From NCBI GenBank assembly GCA_025929895.1, contig JAICPI010000012.1:1-55332 (forward strand): DNA of 55,332 nucleotides, in the 5' to 3' direction. Positions 14,899 through 24,122 of this stretch are shown here, one piece after another (within the stretch, counting starts at the first letter, position 1; each line of letters starts with the position of its first letter). The notes under the pieces were generated by a model, which saw only the letters and a list, made by a program, of their open reading frames with translations, did not search any database and was not told where the DNA came from. The position numbers and the translations under genes are program-made. The stretch comes from Thermoleophilia bacterium. GTDB lineage: Bacteria; Actinomycetota; Thermoleophilia; Gaiellales; Gaiellaceae.

Positions 14899-17817
14899 AT
14901 GAGGGCTCGAGTGCTTTCTCTCGCGGGTCCGCTCGCCGCCGCCGTCCTGGCGCTGTCGGCAGCGGCTGCCGCACCGGCATCGACACCGCCGACCAGCAGC
15001 GTCACGGTCCCGGCGACGGCCGGCCAGACCGTCACCGTCACGTGGGCCGGGACCATCCAGCCGGGCGCGAACCCGCTGAGCACGTGTGCCCCACCCTCGA
15101 CCTCGGTCCCGGACGAGCACACGATCGGGATCGACGTCCCCGCCGGCCTCTACGGCACGCTCGACGCCACCTTCACGTTCAGGATCACCTGGGCCGATGC
15201 CGCGAACGACGAGATCCTCACGGTGCTCGACCCTGACGGCGAGGAGGTCAACTCGAGCGACGGCGGCTCGAACGTCGAGCAGGTCGTCGCGACCAACCTC
15301 GCGGGCGGCGCGTACAAGGCGCTCGCCTGCGCGTTCGCCGCGACGGTTCCCGTCGACTACCAGGGCGAGCTCGTCGTCACGACGACCGAGCGGACGCCGG
15401 AGCCCTCGTTGCCGTCGGCCGACGCGCAGGGCCTCGCGTTCTCGGCCTCGGTGGCCGCTGACAACCAGCGCGACCAGGCCGAGCCGCTGCTCGAGATCGA
15501 CAAGGCCGGCAACGTCTACGACTGCGGGCCGACGGGCTTCTCGAACGCGTCCGACTACGCGCAGGTCTCGACGGACGGCGGCGACCAGTTCCATCTGCTG
15601 GGCTTGCCTCCCCGTGGCCAACAGAGCGGCGGCGGCGGCGGCGATTGCGGCCTTGCTTTCGGAACGGAGAAGAACAGCCAGGGCAACTACCAGTACGCGT
15701 ACACCGGCCTCGGGCCCCTGACCGGCTTCACGACCTCGACCTCGCCGAACAACGGCCGCAACCTGACGACCGGAGGTCCGTTCGGCAACGGCGTCACCGA
15801 CGAGGGCGGCGGCGCGGACCGGCAGTGGATGACGTTCGTCGACGCCCAGACCGTGCTGCTGATCTACAACCAGCAGCAGCCGCGGAACGTCGTGGTGCAG
15901 CGGTCGACCGACGGCGGGCTCACGTACGGCCCGCTCGCCGAGCGTGCCGCTCGGAACCCGCGCTTCCCGGGCCCGATCCGGTTCATCGAGCCGAGCTCCG
16001 CCTTCCCGAACGGGGTCGTGTACTTCCCGTGGGATCGGGGCGGGCCCACCGGCAACCACATCAACATCTCGTTCTCGACCGACAAGGGTCTCACGTGGAG
16101 GAACTGCGGCGGCGCCGTCTCGCCGGGGCTGACAGCGCTGTTCGCCACCGCCGACCACGACAACGCCGGGAACATCTACATCGTCTACGGCGAGAACGTG
16201 AAGTTCCACACGTACATGGTCACGACCAGCGCTGCGAAGCTCGTCGAACACTGCACGGAGAACCCGGCGGTCACGTCGACGCTCCCGGCGCTCGTGCCGG
16301 AGGCGTTCACCGAGCCCGTCCAGGTCGACCGCGACGCGGTTCGATCGTCGGTGTTCCAGTGGGTGACTGCAGGCGGGGAGCCCGGCCGTGTCGCCGTCGC
16401 CTTTGCGGGGACGGAGACCGACGGGAATCCGAACACCGGCACGTTCGACGCGACGTGGAACATCTACGTCAACCAGTCGTTGAACGGGGCGTCGTCGGAC
16501 GCGACCTTCAGCCAGGTCCAGGCCACGACCCATCCGTTCCACTACGACTCGATCTGTTTGAACGGCCTCGGCTGCGATCTCGCGGTTCCGCCGGGGGATC
16601 GCTCGATGGCCGACTTCTTCGCGCTCGACTACAACCCGGTCGACAAGAAGATCTACGTCACGTTCAACCGGTCGAACAAGACGCCCGACGAGGCGATCGG
16701 CCGGATCGCTTCGCCGATGGTCGTGACGCAGATCGCCGGCCCGAGCCTCGGCGGGGGGACGGTCGGTCCTGTCGCCGACCGTGTGCCGCTGAGGTCGGCG
16801 TCGACCGACCCGACCGGTGACGCGCTGTCGTCGTACTCGGTCCTCCTTCCGACGCCGGAGCCGCCGACGGCGAACGAGCCGGCGGCCGACTTCACGTCGG
16901 TGACCGTCGGGCCGGAGCGCGACCTGATCGACGGCAGCGCAATCGAGGACGGAGGGTTCACCGTCACGATGAGGGTGTCGGATCTCTCGAGTGCGGCGCT
17001 CCAGAGCACGCTGCTCAGGACGCAGTCGTCCTCGCTCCTGTGGGTGTGGCGGTTCACGAACGGCTACACGGACGTCGCCGCGGCGGCCCGGTGGAGCGCA
17101 GCGCAAGGCTTCACGTTCGGCTACAACGAGTTCACCACCGGTGTCGCTCCATGCGCCCCCGCTGGGCCGGGCTCGTCGGCGAGCGAGAAGTGCATCCTGT
17201 ACCCGGGCGATCAGCCGATCGAGGGTCACGTCGACCAGGCCTCGGGCACCATCCGGCTCAACGTGCCGCGGCACCTGTTGCGGGCGCTGAGCGGGCCCAC
17301 GGGGCACGGCCAGCGTCCGGTCGAGGTGCCGGCGACGGTCGGCTCGCGCCTCTACGACGGGACCGCGTTCTCGCTCGCGAACGCAGGCCCAGAGCCGAGC
17401 ATCCACACGTTCCTGTACCCGCTCGACAACACGCCGTCGATGGACTTCGAGCTCCAGCAGGCTGTCGTCGAGCCGCCGGGAGCGCCGTGCAAGGTCACCG
17501 GGAGTGGGACGGTGGCGAGCGGCGGGAAGTTCAGCCTCAACGTGCACGTCGGACTCCCCCCGAAGGGCTCGGTCGCGTACCGCGATTCCGAGACGAACTT
17601 CCGCTCGACCTCGATCGTCACCGCCGTCTGCACCGATGCGTCGCACGCGCGGATCCGGGGGGTCGGCCGCAACGGGAACGAAGCGGTCGACTTCACTCTC
17701 GACGTGACGGACGGCGGCGAGGCGTCCACGAACGACGTCTTCACCCTGACGATGGACCCCGGCGGAGCGCGGGGCGGCCCCGTCACGAAGGGCAACGTCC
17801 AGATCCACAGGCACTGA
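14899..17817 (+). CDS. large secreted BNR/sialidase-like beta-propeller protein
   Basis: A 972-aa exported protein with a signal peptide (MRARVLSLAGPLAAAVLALSA). Residues ~35-165 form a beta-sandwich; residues ~170-600 contain sialidase-type Asp-box turns (VSTDGGDQFH, RSTDGGLTYG, FSTDKGLTW), indicating a six-bladed propeller. The C-terminal third is another beta-rich region. Sialidase catalytic residues cannot be assigned, so it may be a binding or non-sialidase hydrolase. AGAAGGGGG upstream supports ATG 14899. It is flanked by two strong hairpins, so it is a single-gene unit next to the subtilase. Confidence 0.8.
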   Translation: MRARVLSLAGPLAAAVLALSAAAAAPASTPPTSSVTVPATAGQTVTVTWAGTIQPGANPLSTCAPPSTSVPDEHTIGIDVPAGLYGTLDATFTFRITWADAANDEILTVLDPDGEEVNSSDGGSNVEQVVATNLAGGAYKALACAFAATVPVDYQGELVVTTTERTPEPSLPSADAQGLAFSASVAADNQRDQAEPLLEIDKAGNVYDCGPTGFSNASDYAQVSTDGGDQFHLLGLPPRGQQSGGGGGDCGLAFGTEKNSQGNYQYAYTGLGPLTGFTTSTSPNNGRNLTTGGPFGNGVTDEGGGADRQWMTFVDAQTVLLIYNQQQPRNVVVQRSTDGGLTYGPLAERAARNPRFPGPIRFIEPSSAFPNGVVYFPWDRGGPTGNHINISFSTDKGLTWRNCGGAVSPGLTALFATADHDNAGNIYIVYGENVKFHTYMVTTSAAKLVEHCTENPAVTSTLPALVPEAFTEPVQVDRDAVRSSVFQWVTAGGEPGRVAVAFAGTETDGNPNTGTFDATWNIYVNQSLNGASSDATFSQVQATTHPFHYDSICLNGLGCDLAVPPGDRSMADFFALDYNPVDKKIYVTFNRSNKTPDEAIGRIASPMVVTQIAGPSLGGGTVGPVADRVPLRSASTDPTGDALSSYSVLLPTPEPPTANEPAADFTSVTVGPERDLIDGSAIEDGGFTVTMRVSDLSSAALQSTLLRTQSSSLLWVWRFTNGYTDVAAAARWSAAQGFTFGYNEFTTGVAPCAPAGPGSSASEKCILYPGDQPIEGHVDQASGTIRLNVPRHLLRALSGPTGHGQRPVEVPATVGSRLYDGTAFSLANAGPEPSIHTFLYPLDNTPSMDFELQQAVVEPPGAPCKVTGSGTVASGGKFSLNVHVGLPPKGSVAYRDSETNFRSTSIVTAVCTDASHARIRGVGRNGNEAVDFTLDVTDGGEASTNDVFTLTMDPGGARGGPVTKGNVQIHRH

Positions 17818-17826
17818 GCTGAGCCA

Positions 17827-17856
17827 GGAGAGGCCGGCGCCCACGCCGGCCTCTCC
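17827..17856. terminator. perfect 13-bp hairpin after the BNR protein
   Basis: Arms 17827-17839 and 17844-17856 (GGAGAGGCCGGCG / CGCCGGCCTCTCC) around loop CCCA, 9 nt after the stop codon. Confidence 0.75.
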
Positions 17857-17876
17857 ATCCCTAAGCTTCGAGCTCG

Positions 17877-18329
17877 ATGACGCGGGTTGCGCTCATCCTG
17901 CTCTGCGCGTGCGTCGTCGGCTGTGGCGGAGACGACCGGCTCACGAAGGACGCGTACGCAGAGCTCGTTCGCGACGAGTACGCGGAGGTGCAGGAGGCGT
18001 TTCGCGCGACCGGCGCGTCGTACGGCCAGCCCGACCTGGCGGAGAAGATCGAGGCCGCCCAGGACGAGCTGCGCGAGACGGCCGACACGCTCGAGGACGC
18101 CGAGCCGCCCGAGGACGCCGAGGCGGAGAACGAGCAGATCGTCGACGGGATGCGCCGTTACGCCGAGAGCCTCGACCGGCTCCGGAACGCGGCCGAACGA
18201 GGCGACCTGCGCGCGATCGAGGACGCGAGCGCGCGGATCACGACGAACCAGGGGGTTCTCCTGATCGCCGAGGCGGCCGAGAAGCTGAAGTTCAAGGGAT
18301 ACGACCTCGGTCAGATCGCCGAGGAGTGA
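17877..18329 (+). CDS. small lipoprotein, helical
   Basis: A 150-aa protein of unknown function. The N-terminus is a lipoprotein signal with lipobox VVGC (Cys16), so it should be anchored on the outer face of the membrane. The rest is highly charged and almost entirely helical (residues 24-150), with repeated Glu/Ala/Asp-rich stretches that may form a coiled coil. A TAAGCT hexamer lies 9 nt before the ATG. It converges on the ABC permease with a 3-nt gap. Confidence 0.75.
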   Translation: MTRVALILLCACVVGCGGDDRLTKDAYAELVRDEYAEVQEAFRATGASYGQPDLAEKIEAAQDELRETADTLEDAEPPEDAEAENEQIVDGMRRYAESLDRLRNAAERGDLRAIEDASARITTNQGVLLIAEAAEKLKFKGYDLGQIAEE

Positions 18330-18332
18330 GCG

Positions 18333-19214
18333 CTACACGACGAACGCGTGGCGCCAGCGCCGCACGATCCGGTACTGGATGTACACGATCGCCGCGGTGA
18401 TCAGGAACATCGAGACGGTCGCCGCCGCGGCGTAGCCGTAGCGCAGGTACTCGAAGGCGTTCTGGTAGACGAACAGCGGGAGGTACGTCGTCGCGTACGG
18501 GGGCGGACCGCCCTCCGTGACGATCAGCGCCGGCACGAAGTTCGCCTGGAAGCTGAAGATCGTGTCGCGGAAGAGCAGCAGCAGCAGCGTCGGCGCCATC
18601 AGCGGCAGCGTCACGCGACCGAACACGTACCACGGCTTGGCGGCCTCGAGGTCGGCGAGCTCGTACAGCTCGTGCGGGAGGCTCTGACGCGTCGCGAGCG
18701 CGACGAGGAAGCCCTCGCCGATCGTGAACAGGCTCATCACGATCACCGCCCACTGCGCAGCGCGCGGGTCGGTCAGCCACCGCGGCGTCGGGCCGCCGAG
18801 CGCTTCGAGCGCGAGGTTGAGCGGCCCGTAGAGGGGGTTGAAGATCCAGAGCCAGAGCAGGGCGTACGCGACGTCGGGCACGACGGTGGGCAGGACGCCT
18901 GCGGTCCGGTAGGCGCCGACTCCCCGGAAGCGTCTGTGCAGGAGGAGCGCCAGCGCGACGGCACCCGCGAGCCGGAGCGGCACGGCGAAGAGGATGAACA
19001 TGAGCGAGTTCCGCACCGAGATGCGGAACACCTCGTCGTCGACGAGCTCGTCGAAGTTGCCGAGGCCGACGAAGCGCGGCGACCGGATCAGGTCGTACTC
19101 GTACAGCGCAAGCGCGAACGTCACGATCGCAGGGAGCGCGACGAGCACCGAGATCCCGAACAGGTACGGGAGCAGCATCAGCACGAGCCCCCTCGTCTCG
19201 CGGTCGCGCATCAC
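18333..19214 (-). CDS. ABC sugar transporter permease (MalF/UgpA type)
   Basis: A 293-aa inner-membrane permease with about six transmembrane helices. The EAA loop that docks on the ATPase is visible in ELYELADLEAAKPWYVFGRVTLPLMAPT. The start is GTG 19214 (overlapping the ATPase stop as GTGA) or the next codon, ATG 19211. Gene order on this strand is second permease, solute-binding protein, ATPase, then this permease. The substrate is probably a sugar or polyol, judged by family only. Confidence 0.9.
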   Translation of the reverse strand: MMRDRETRGLVLMLLPYLFGISVLVALPAIVTFALALYEYDLIRSPRFVGLGNFDELVDDEVFRISVRNSLMFILFAVPLRLAGAVALALLLHRRFRGVGAYRTAGVLPTVVPDVAYALLWLWIFNPLYGPLNLALEALGGPTPRWLTDPRAAQWAVIVMSLFTIGEGFLVALATRQSLPHELYELADLEAAKPWYVFGRVTLPLMAPTLLLLLFRDTIFSFQANFVPALIVTEGGPPPYATTYLPLFVYQNAFEYLRYGYAAAATVSMFLITAAIVYIQYRIVRRWRHAFVV

Positions 19215-20269
19215 TCGAGGCTCGCCAGCGTCTCGCCCGTCTCGGCGTCGAAGAGGTAGACGTTCCGCGCCGCGACGCCGACGTGCATCGTTGCTCCGAC
19301 CGTGAGCCGGACGTCCGGCGAGGCCCGCGCGACGAGCTCGACGCCGTCGGCGACGAGGTAGACGAGCGTCTCGCTGCCCGCGCGCTCGACGACCTCGACC
19401 CGTGCCGGCGTCCCCGCTCCGTCCCCCGCGAGCTCGACGTGCTCCGGCCGGATGCCCGCCTCCAGCCGTCGTGCCCGGAGGCCGCGCGGGCGCGGGATGT
19501 CGAAGGGCCCGGCGTGCAGCAGCTCCCCCTCGGCCTCCGTCGCGAGCAGGTTCATCGAGGGGCTGCCGATGAAGCGCGCGACGAACCGGTTCACGGGCCG
19601 CCGGTACACCGCGTCCGGAGCGTCGAGCTGCTGGAGCGTTCCCTCGTGCAGGACCGCGACGCGGTCCCCGAGCGTCAGCGCTTCGACCTGGTCGTGGGTG
19701 ACGTAGACCATCGTCGCCCCGAGCCGCTGGTGGAGGCGCTTGAGCTCCGCGCGGGTGTCGACGCGTAGCTGCGCGTCGAGGTTCGAGAGCGGCTCGTCGA
19801 GGAGGAAGACGTCGGGCCGCCGCGCGAGCGCGCGCGCGAGCGCGACCCGCTGCCGCTCGCCGCCCGAGAGTTGGTGCGGCTTGCGTTCCAGCAGCCGCTC
19901 GCAGCCGGTCAGCGTCGCCGCCTCGAGCACGCGGCCCGAGAGCTCGCGCCGCGGCAGCCCGCGCGCGCGCAGGCCGAACCCGATGTTCTCCGCGGCGCTC
20001 AGGTGGGGGAAGAGCGCGTAGCTCTCGAACACCATCGACACGTTCCGCTTCGCGGGCGGGAGGCGCGTCACGTCACGCCCCCCGATCGAGATCGAGCCGG
20101 CGGAGACATCCTCGAGCCCCGCGGCGAGGCGCAGGGCGGTGCTCTTCCCCGAGCCCGACGGGCCGACGAGCGCCAGGAGCTCGCCCTCGCCGACCTCGAG
20201 CTCGAGGTCGCGCAGCGCCGTCACGTCGCCGTAGTCCTTGCGGACGCCGGCGTAGCCGAGCGCCGCCAC
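19211..20269 (-). CDS. ABC sugar transporter ATP-binding protein (MalK/UgpC type)
   Basis: A 352-aa ATPase that energises sugar import. It shows Walker A GPSGSGKST (Lys42), signature LSGGERQR, Walker B VFLLDEPLSNLDAQLR and the switch His in YVTHDQVEA. The C-terminal ~110 residues are the OB-fold regulatory domain of MalK-type proteins (GIRPEHVEL). An unusual FESYALFPH replaces the common FQSYALYPH at the Q-loop: the conserved Gln is Glu here. GTG 20269 overlaps the upstream TAG by one base. Confidence 0.93.
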   Translation of the reverse strand: MAALGYAGVRKDYGDVTALRDLELEVGEGELLALVGPSGSGKSTALRLAAGLEDVSAGSISIGGRDVTRLPPAKRNVSMVFESYALFPHLSAAENIGFGLRARGLPRRELSGRVLEAATLTGCERLLERKPHQLSGGERQRVALARALARRPDVFLLDEPLSNLDAQLRVDTRAELKRLHQRLGATMVYVTHDQVEALTLGDRVAVLHEGTLQQLDAPDAVYRRPVNRFVARFIGSPSMNLLATEAEGELLHAGPFDIPRPRGLRARRLEAGIRPEHVELAGDGAGTPARVEVVERAGSETLVYLVADGVELVARASPDVRLTVGATMHVGVAARNVYLFDAETGETLASLE

Positions 20270-21546
20270 TAGCGCTCGGCCCGGGCGAAGATCCCGTTCG
20301 TTCGCGCCTCCAGCTGCGCCGCGACCTCGGCGGGCGAGACGTTCTCGTAGAGCCCGCCTTCGAGGATGCCCTCCGAGGCGTCCTCGATCTCCGGCCACGT
20401 GGAGATGTTCGGAACGCGGCGGATGGTGTCGATCGTGTCGAGGAAGACGCGCGAGTTCGCGGGCTTGGCGTCGGGGTCGAGGAACGCCTCCGAGCGCGAG
20501 ACGGAGATCAGTGAGGGCACGGTCCGGCCCGACCGCGCGGTGATGTGCTGACCCTCTGGGCCGAGCGCGAACTCCATGAACCGCCAGGCAGCGTCCTTCT
20601 CCTCCGACGCGGCAGTCAGGCAGTACGCGTCCGAGTGGAGGATCCCAGCCTGCCGCTCGTGTCTCGGGAGCGCCGCGACGTCCCAGTCGAAGGCGGTGAT
20701 CGTGCGAAACGCCGGCGTCGCGCGCCGCGACGAGAGCACCATCGCCGTCCGTCCGTTGAGGAACCGCGTCTCGTCGTCCTCGGACTCGATCTCCTCCTCG
20801 GTCGGCACGACGAGGTGGAGCTGGCGCAGGTCGAAGAACGCCCGCATCGCTTCCTGGGCGGCCGGCGTGTCGAGCGTGAAGCGGGTCGGGCGCCGGACGT
20901 CGTCCACGAGCTCGCCGCCGTTCGACCACACGAAGGGCGCGATGCGGATCAGCGTCGGCTCGACGCCGAGCCCGTACTGGTCGACGTTGCCGTCTCCGTC
21001 CTCGTCGCGCGTCAGCTCGATCGCCTTGGCGACCATTTCCCCCCACGTCCAGCCCGGCTCCGGCTCGGCCACGCCCGCCTGCTCGAACAGGTCGCGGTTG
21101 TAGTAGACGACGAGGCTGGAGACGTTCTGCGGCAGGCAGACGAGCCGGCCGTCGTAGCGGAAGGCGTCGAGTGCCTGCGGATAGAAGTCGTCGGGCTCGA
21201 ACGCGGTCGACGACTCGAAGCGGTCCTCGATCGGCTCGAGCGCGCCGCGCGCGGCGAACTGACCGAAGAAGCGGTAGTTGATCAGGAAGAGGTCCGGCGG
21301 CCGGCCGCCGGCGATCGACGTGGACAGGCGCGCGATCAGGTCGTCGCGGTCGCTCGCCTCGATCAGCTGGACCTCGACCTCGGGCTCGACCTCGCCGTAG
21401 GCGGCGACGACCTCGCGGAACGCCTTCAGCTCCTCGGGCTCGCCGAAGACGAGAAAGCGGATCTCGCCGGACGAGCTCCCGGCGCCGCACGACGCGGCGA
21501 GGAGCGGGAGGACCGCGAGAATGACGCAGATGCGCGCGCTCCTCAT
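20269..21546 (-). CDS. ABC sugar transporter solute-binding lipoprotein
   Basis: A 425-aa extracytoplasmic binding protein with lipobox LAASC (Cys20), matching the family-1 solute-binding proteins (two alpha-beta lobes; PDLFLINYRFFGQFAARGALEPI, NVSSLVVYYNRDLFEQAG). It captures the substrate and delivers it to the permeases. Its first codons overlap the first codons of the plus-strand lipoprotein gene by up to 26 nt, so both promoters must lie inside the other gene. It is the first gene of the three-gene SBP-ATPase-permease unit. Confidence 0.92.
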   Translation of the reverse strand: MRSARICVILAVLPLLAASCGAGSSSGEIRFLVFGEPEELKAFREVVAAYGEVEPEVEVQLIEASDRDDLIARLSTSIAGGRPPDLFLINYRFFGQFAARGALEPIEDRFESSTAFEPDDFYPQALDAFRYDGRLVCLPQNVSSLVVYYNRDLFEQAGVAEPEPGWTWGEMVAKAIELTRDEDGDGNVDQYGLGVEPTLIRIAPFVWSNGGELVDDVRRPTRFTLDTPAAQEAMRAFFDLRQLHLVVPTEEEIESEDDETRFLNGRTAMVLSSRRATPAFRTITAFDWDVAALPRHERQAGILHSDAYCLTAASEEKDAAWRFMEFALGPEGQHITARSGRTVPSLISVSRSEAFLDPDAKPANSRVFLDTIDTIRRVPNISTWPEIEDASEGILEGGLYENVSPAEVAAQLEARTNGIFARAER

Positions 21547-21967
21547 CGCGTCGGTCCTCGCACTGGTCCTCGCGGGTTGTGGGGGTGCCGAGGAGCCCGA
21601 ACCTTCGTCATCCGCAGCTCCCTCGGCGGCGCTTCCGGCCTGCGCCGGCGGCGCGGCGGTCGTGGCCCTGCCGGCCGGCGTCCCGTCCGACTTCCCGCTT
21701 CCCCCCGGAACGAGGGTCACGTCGGCGAGCAGCCTGACCGAGACCCAGCACGTGGTCGGCGGCGCCATCCCCGGCGACCTTCAGGACGCCGCGGGGTTCT
21801 TCGACCGGGCGCTCCCCGAGCGCGGGTACCAGGTCGGGGTTGGCGACGCGGAGGGCGGTGAGGCGGAAGCGCCCTTCACGGGGCACGGCTTCCGCGGCAG
21901 GTGGCGGGTGAACGAGATCCCGGACTGCGCCGCGCTGAAGCTGACCCTGATCCTGATCCGGCAGTAG
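21521..21967 (+). CDS. hypothetical lipoprotein
   Basis: A 148-aa protein of unknown function with lipobox VLAGC (Cys20) and a low-complexity linker, followed by a compact domain (SDFPLPPGTRVTSASSL; GDLQDAAGFFDRALPERGYQ) of a type seen in secreted actinobacterial proteins that I cannot name. Start could be ATG 21521 or ATG 21530. It lies on the opposite strand between the second permease and the binding protein, overlapping the latter head-to-head, and so splits the transporter locus. Confidence 0.75.
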   Translation: MTQMRALLIASVLALVLAGCGGAEEPEPSSSAAPSAALPACAGGAAVVALPAGVPSDFPLPPGTRVTSASSLTETQHVVGGAIPGDLQDAAGFFDRALPERGYQVGVGDAEGGEAEAPFTGHGFRGRWRVNEIPDCAALKLTLILIRQ

Positions 21968-21972
21968 CGTCC

Positions 21973-22806
21973 TCATCGCCCGGCCCGGGTGCGGTGCTCC
22001 TGGAGGAAGAACCGCTGGACGTAGAGGAAGGCGACGACGACGGGGGCGGTCGCGGTGACCGCGCCGGCGAGCAGCAGGGGGAGGTTCTGCCGATCGAGCT
22101 GCGCGAGCGACCGCAGCCCGAGCGGCAGCGTGAACTTGTCCTCGTCGAAGAGGTAGACCAGCGGGTCGAGGAAGTTGCTCCACGTGAACACCGCGGCGAG
22201 CACGGCCACGGCCACGGTGACGGGCCGGACGAGCGGCATCGCCACGCGCCACCACACGGCGATCGGGGAGAGGCCCTCGAGCCGCGACGCCTCGTACAGC
22301 TCCGCCGGGACGCGCCGGAAGCTCCAGTAGAAGAGGAGCACGTAGAACGGCGACATCCCGATCAGCGCCGGCGCGACGAGGGGAACGTACGTGTCCGTCA
22401 GGCCGAGCGCGCGGAAGACCGCGAATCGGGGGACCAGCAGCGCGGTCACGGGGACCATCAGCGAGACGAGCGAGAGCGCGACGAGCGCGCCGGCCGGTCG
22501 TCGCGGAAGGCGCGCCATCGCGAAGCCCGCCCAGGAGGCGACGAGCAGGGTCAGCGGGACCGCGAGCGCGACGACGAGGACGGAGTTGAGCGTGTAGCGC
22601 GCGAGGTCGACGAGCTCGAACGCGCGCCGGTAGTTCTCGAGGTCGACCTGGGCCGGAACGAGCTCGGGCGTGCGCGGCGGTGGAAGTCCCGCCTTCCTCA
22701 GCGAGCCCGTGACCATGAAGACGAGCGGGAACAGGAATGCCGCTGCGAGCAGCGCGGCCGGTACGTGCCGCCAACGACCCCGCTCGCCGCGATCGTGCCG
22801 TGCCAT
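21973..22806 (-). CDS. ABC sugar transporter permease (MalG/UgpE type)
   Basis: A 277-aa permease with six predicted helices and the EAA loop (ELYEASRLEGLSPIAVWWRVAMPLVRP). It should pair with the permease at 18333-19214. ATG 22806 is preferred over TTG 22845 because a GGGGGA stretch precedes it at a workable distance and the protein then starts like its relatives. It is separated from the rest of the transporter by an opposite-strand lipoprotein gene but is on the same strand, so it needs its own transcript or the S41-like gene's upstream one. Confidence 0.87.
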   Translation of the reverse strand: MARHDRGERGRWRHVPAALLAAAFLFPLVFMVTGSLRKAGLPPPRTPELVPAQVDLENYRRAFELVDLARYTLNSVLVVALAVPLTLLVASWAGFAMARLPRRPAGALVALSLVSLMVPVTALLVPRFAVFRALGLTDTYVPLVAPALIGMSPFYVLLFYWSFRRVPAELYEASRLEGLSPIAVWWRVAMPLVRPVTVAVAVLAAVFTWSNFLDPLVYLFDEDKFTLPLGLRSLAQLDRQNLPLLLAGAVTATAPVVVAFLYVQRFFLQEHRTRAGR

Positions 22807-22855
22807 CCGCAGGCGAACGATGTCCCCCGCGAGGCCGAACCGCAACCCTGCGGGA

Positions 22856-24079
22856 TCAGCGCAGGGCGAGTGCCCGCGCGAGCACGGGGTCGCGCCCGGC
22901 GAAGAAGTCGCGGCCCGTGAGCGGCACAGGCACGTCGGGGTCGAGCTGCAGCCCCGGTCGCCCGGGCTGCTTCTCGAAGTAGATCCGGGGCACGTTGACC
23001 GTGTAGCCGCTCACGGGAAGCGGAACCGGGTCGGTGTCGCTGTAGTGGTTGGGGCTCCCGCCGGTCGGCTCGCCGACGAAGCGCGCCCGCGTGCGCGTGT
23101 CGAGGTCGACGGCGAAGTGCACCGCCGCGGAGTACGTCGTCCGCCCGATCAGGACCACGAGCTTCCGGTTGATCCGCGGCGAGGCGAGCGAATCGAGCAG
23201 ATACGGATACGTGAAGATGTCCCCGCCGCCGTTGTTGCGGAGGTCGACGATCACCCGGCGCGTCTTCGGACGGCGTGCAAGCCGCAGGATCCGGTTCGCC
23301 GTCGCCGCCGGGTCGCCCTGGACGGTGTTGTAGACGAAGTAGACGACGCGGCCGCGGTCGAGGGTCGTGACCCACTGCGAGGCCCCGCGCTTCCGGACGA
23401 GGAGCGGCCGGGCGCGCTTCGGCATCCCGTCCAGGTAGTTCGGAAACGCGCTTCGCATCGCTGACACGTAGGCGTTCGCCGTCAGCGGCATGAGCTCGGC
23501 CTCGGCGCCCTGGACCGTGAACGTCGCGCGGCCCGCGGTCGGGGTGATCCCGAGGCCGTGCAGCACTTCGGCGCTTGCGAGGTACGGGCTGCGGTGGGCC
23601 GCGAGCGAGAGTGGGTTGTCCGAGGTGACGAGCGGGTCGACGAGGCGGAGGACGTCGGCGATCGGCCGACCCTCGACCGCGAGCAGGCGCTTGCCGACGA
23701 GCGCGGGCCTGCCCGGCGCCGCGACGACGTAGACGCCGTCGGCGAACTCGTACGTTGCGATCGGGTAGAGGTGGAGGACGCGCCGATGCCCGCCGGCGAG
23801 CGGGTTCACGTTCGCGTGGCCGTCGCGCTCGCCGAGCAGCGCGACGAGGCGCAGCAGCTCGACGTAGAGCTCGTCGTCGTCGAGCTCCGGCAGGCTCGCG
23901 ATCAGCCGATCCGCGGCCGCGCGGTACTCGCTCTGCGGGGTCGCGTGGTAGGGCTGCGGATGGATCCGCTCGAGCTCGGCGAGGTAGCGCTCCACGTCCT
24001 GCGCCACCGCCGGCGGCGCGGCGACGCTCGACCCTGCCAGCGCGGTCGCCGCGAGGACCGCGATCAGAAGCGCATTCAC
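22856..24079 (-). CDS. secreted S41-like peptidase/hydrolase, paralogue A
   Basis: A 407-aa exported protein with a signal peptide (VNALLIAVLAATALAGSS). An N-terminal helical domain (ERIHPQPYHATPQSEYRAAADRL) precedes a C-terminal processing-protease (S41) core: IVDLRNNGGGDIFTYPYLLDSL, then the nucleophile region IGRTTYSAAVHF, and FVGEPTGGSPN. The Ser of T-x-SAA is the expected nucleophile. It shares exact length and the same motifs with the gene at 24680-25903. Start GTG 24079 is the first in-frame start giving a good signal peptide. Substrate unknown. Confidence 0.82.
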   Translation of the reverse strand: MNALLIAVLAATALAGSSVAAPPAVAQDVERYLAELERIHPQPYHATPQSEYRAAADRLIASLPELDDDELYVELLRLVALLGERDGHANVNPLAGGHRRVLHLYPIATYEFADGVYVVAAPGRPALVGKRLLAVEGRPIADVLRLVDPLVTSDNPLSLAAHRSPYLASAEVLHGLGITPTAGRATFTVQGAEAELMPLTANAYVSAMRSAFPNYLDGMPKRARPLLVRKRGASQWVTTLDRGRVVYFVYNTVQGDPAATANRILRLARRPKTRRVIVDLRNNGGGDIFTYPYLLDSLASPRINRKLVVLIGRTTYSAAVHFAVDLDTRTRARFVGEPTGGSPNHYSDTDPVPLPVSGYTVNVPRIYFEKQPGRPGLQLDPDVPVPLTGRDFFAGRDPVLARALALR

Positions 24080-24122
24080 TATCCGTTGCGGAGTATTCCG
24101 GTGTGGACTATGATCTGTCAAG
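24080..24122. promoter_or_regulatory. divergent control region between S41-like gene and PadR gene
   Basis: A 43-bp gap holding the promoters of both genes. TATGAT at 24109-24114 ends 8 nt before the PadR ATG (leaderless-like). AATACT on the minus strand (24092-24097) could serve the S41-like gene. The pentamer ACTAT occurs twice, at each end of the gap, as a direct repeat. Likely bound by the PadR protein itself. Confidence 0.4.
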
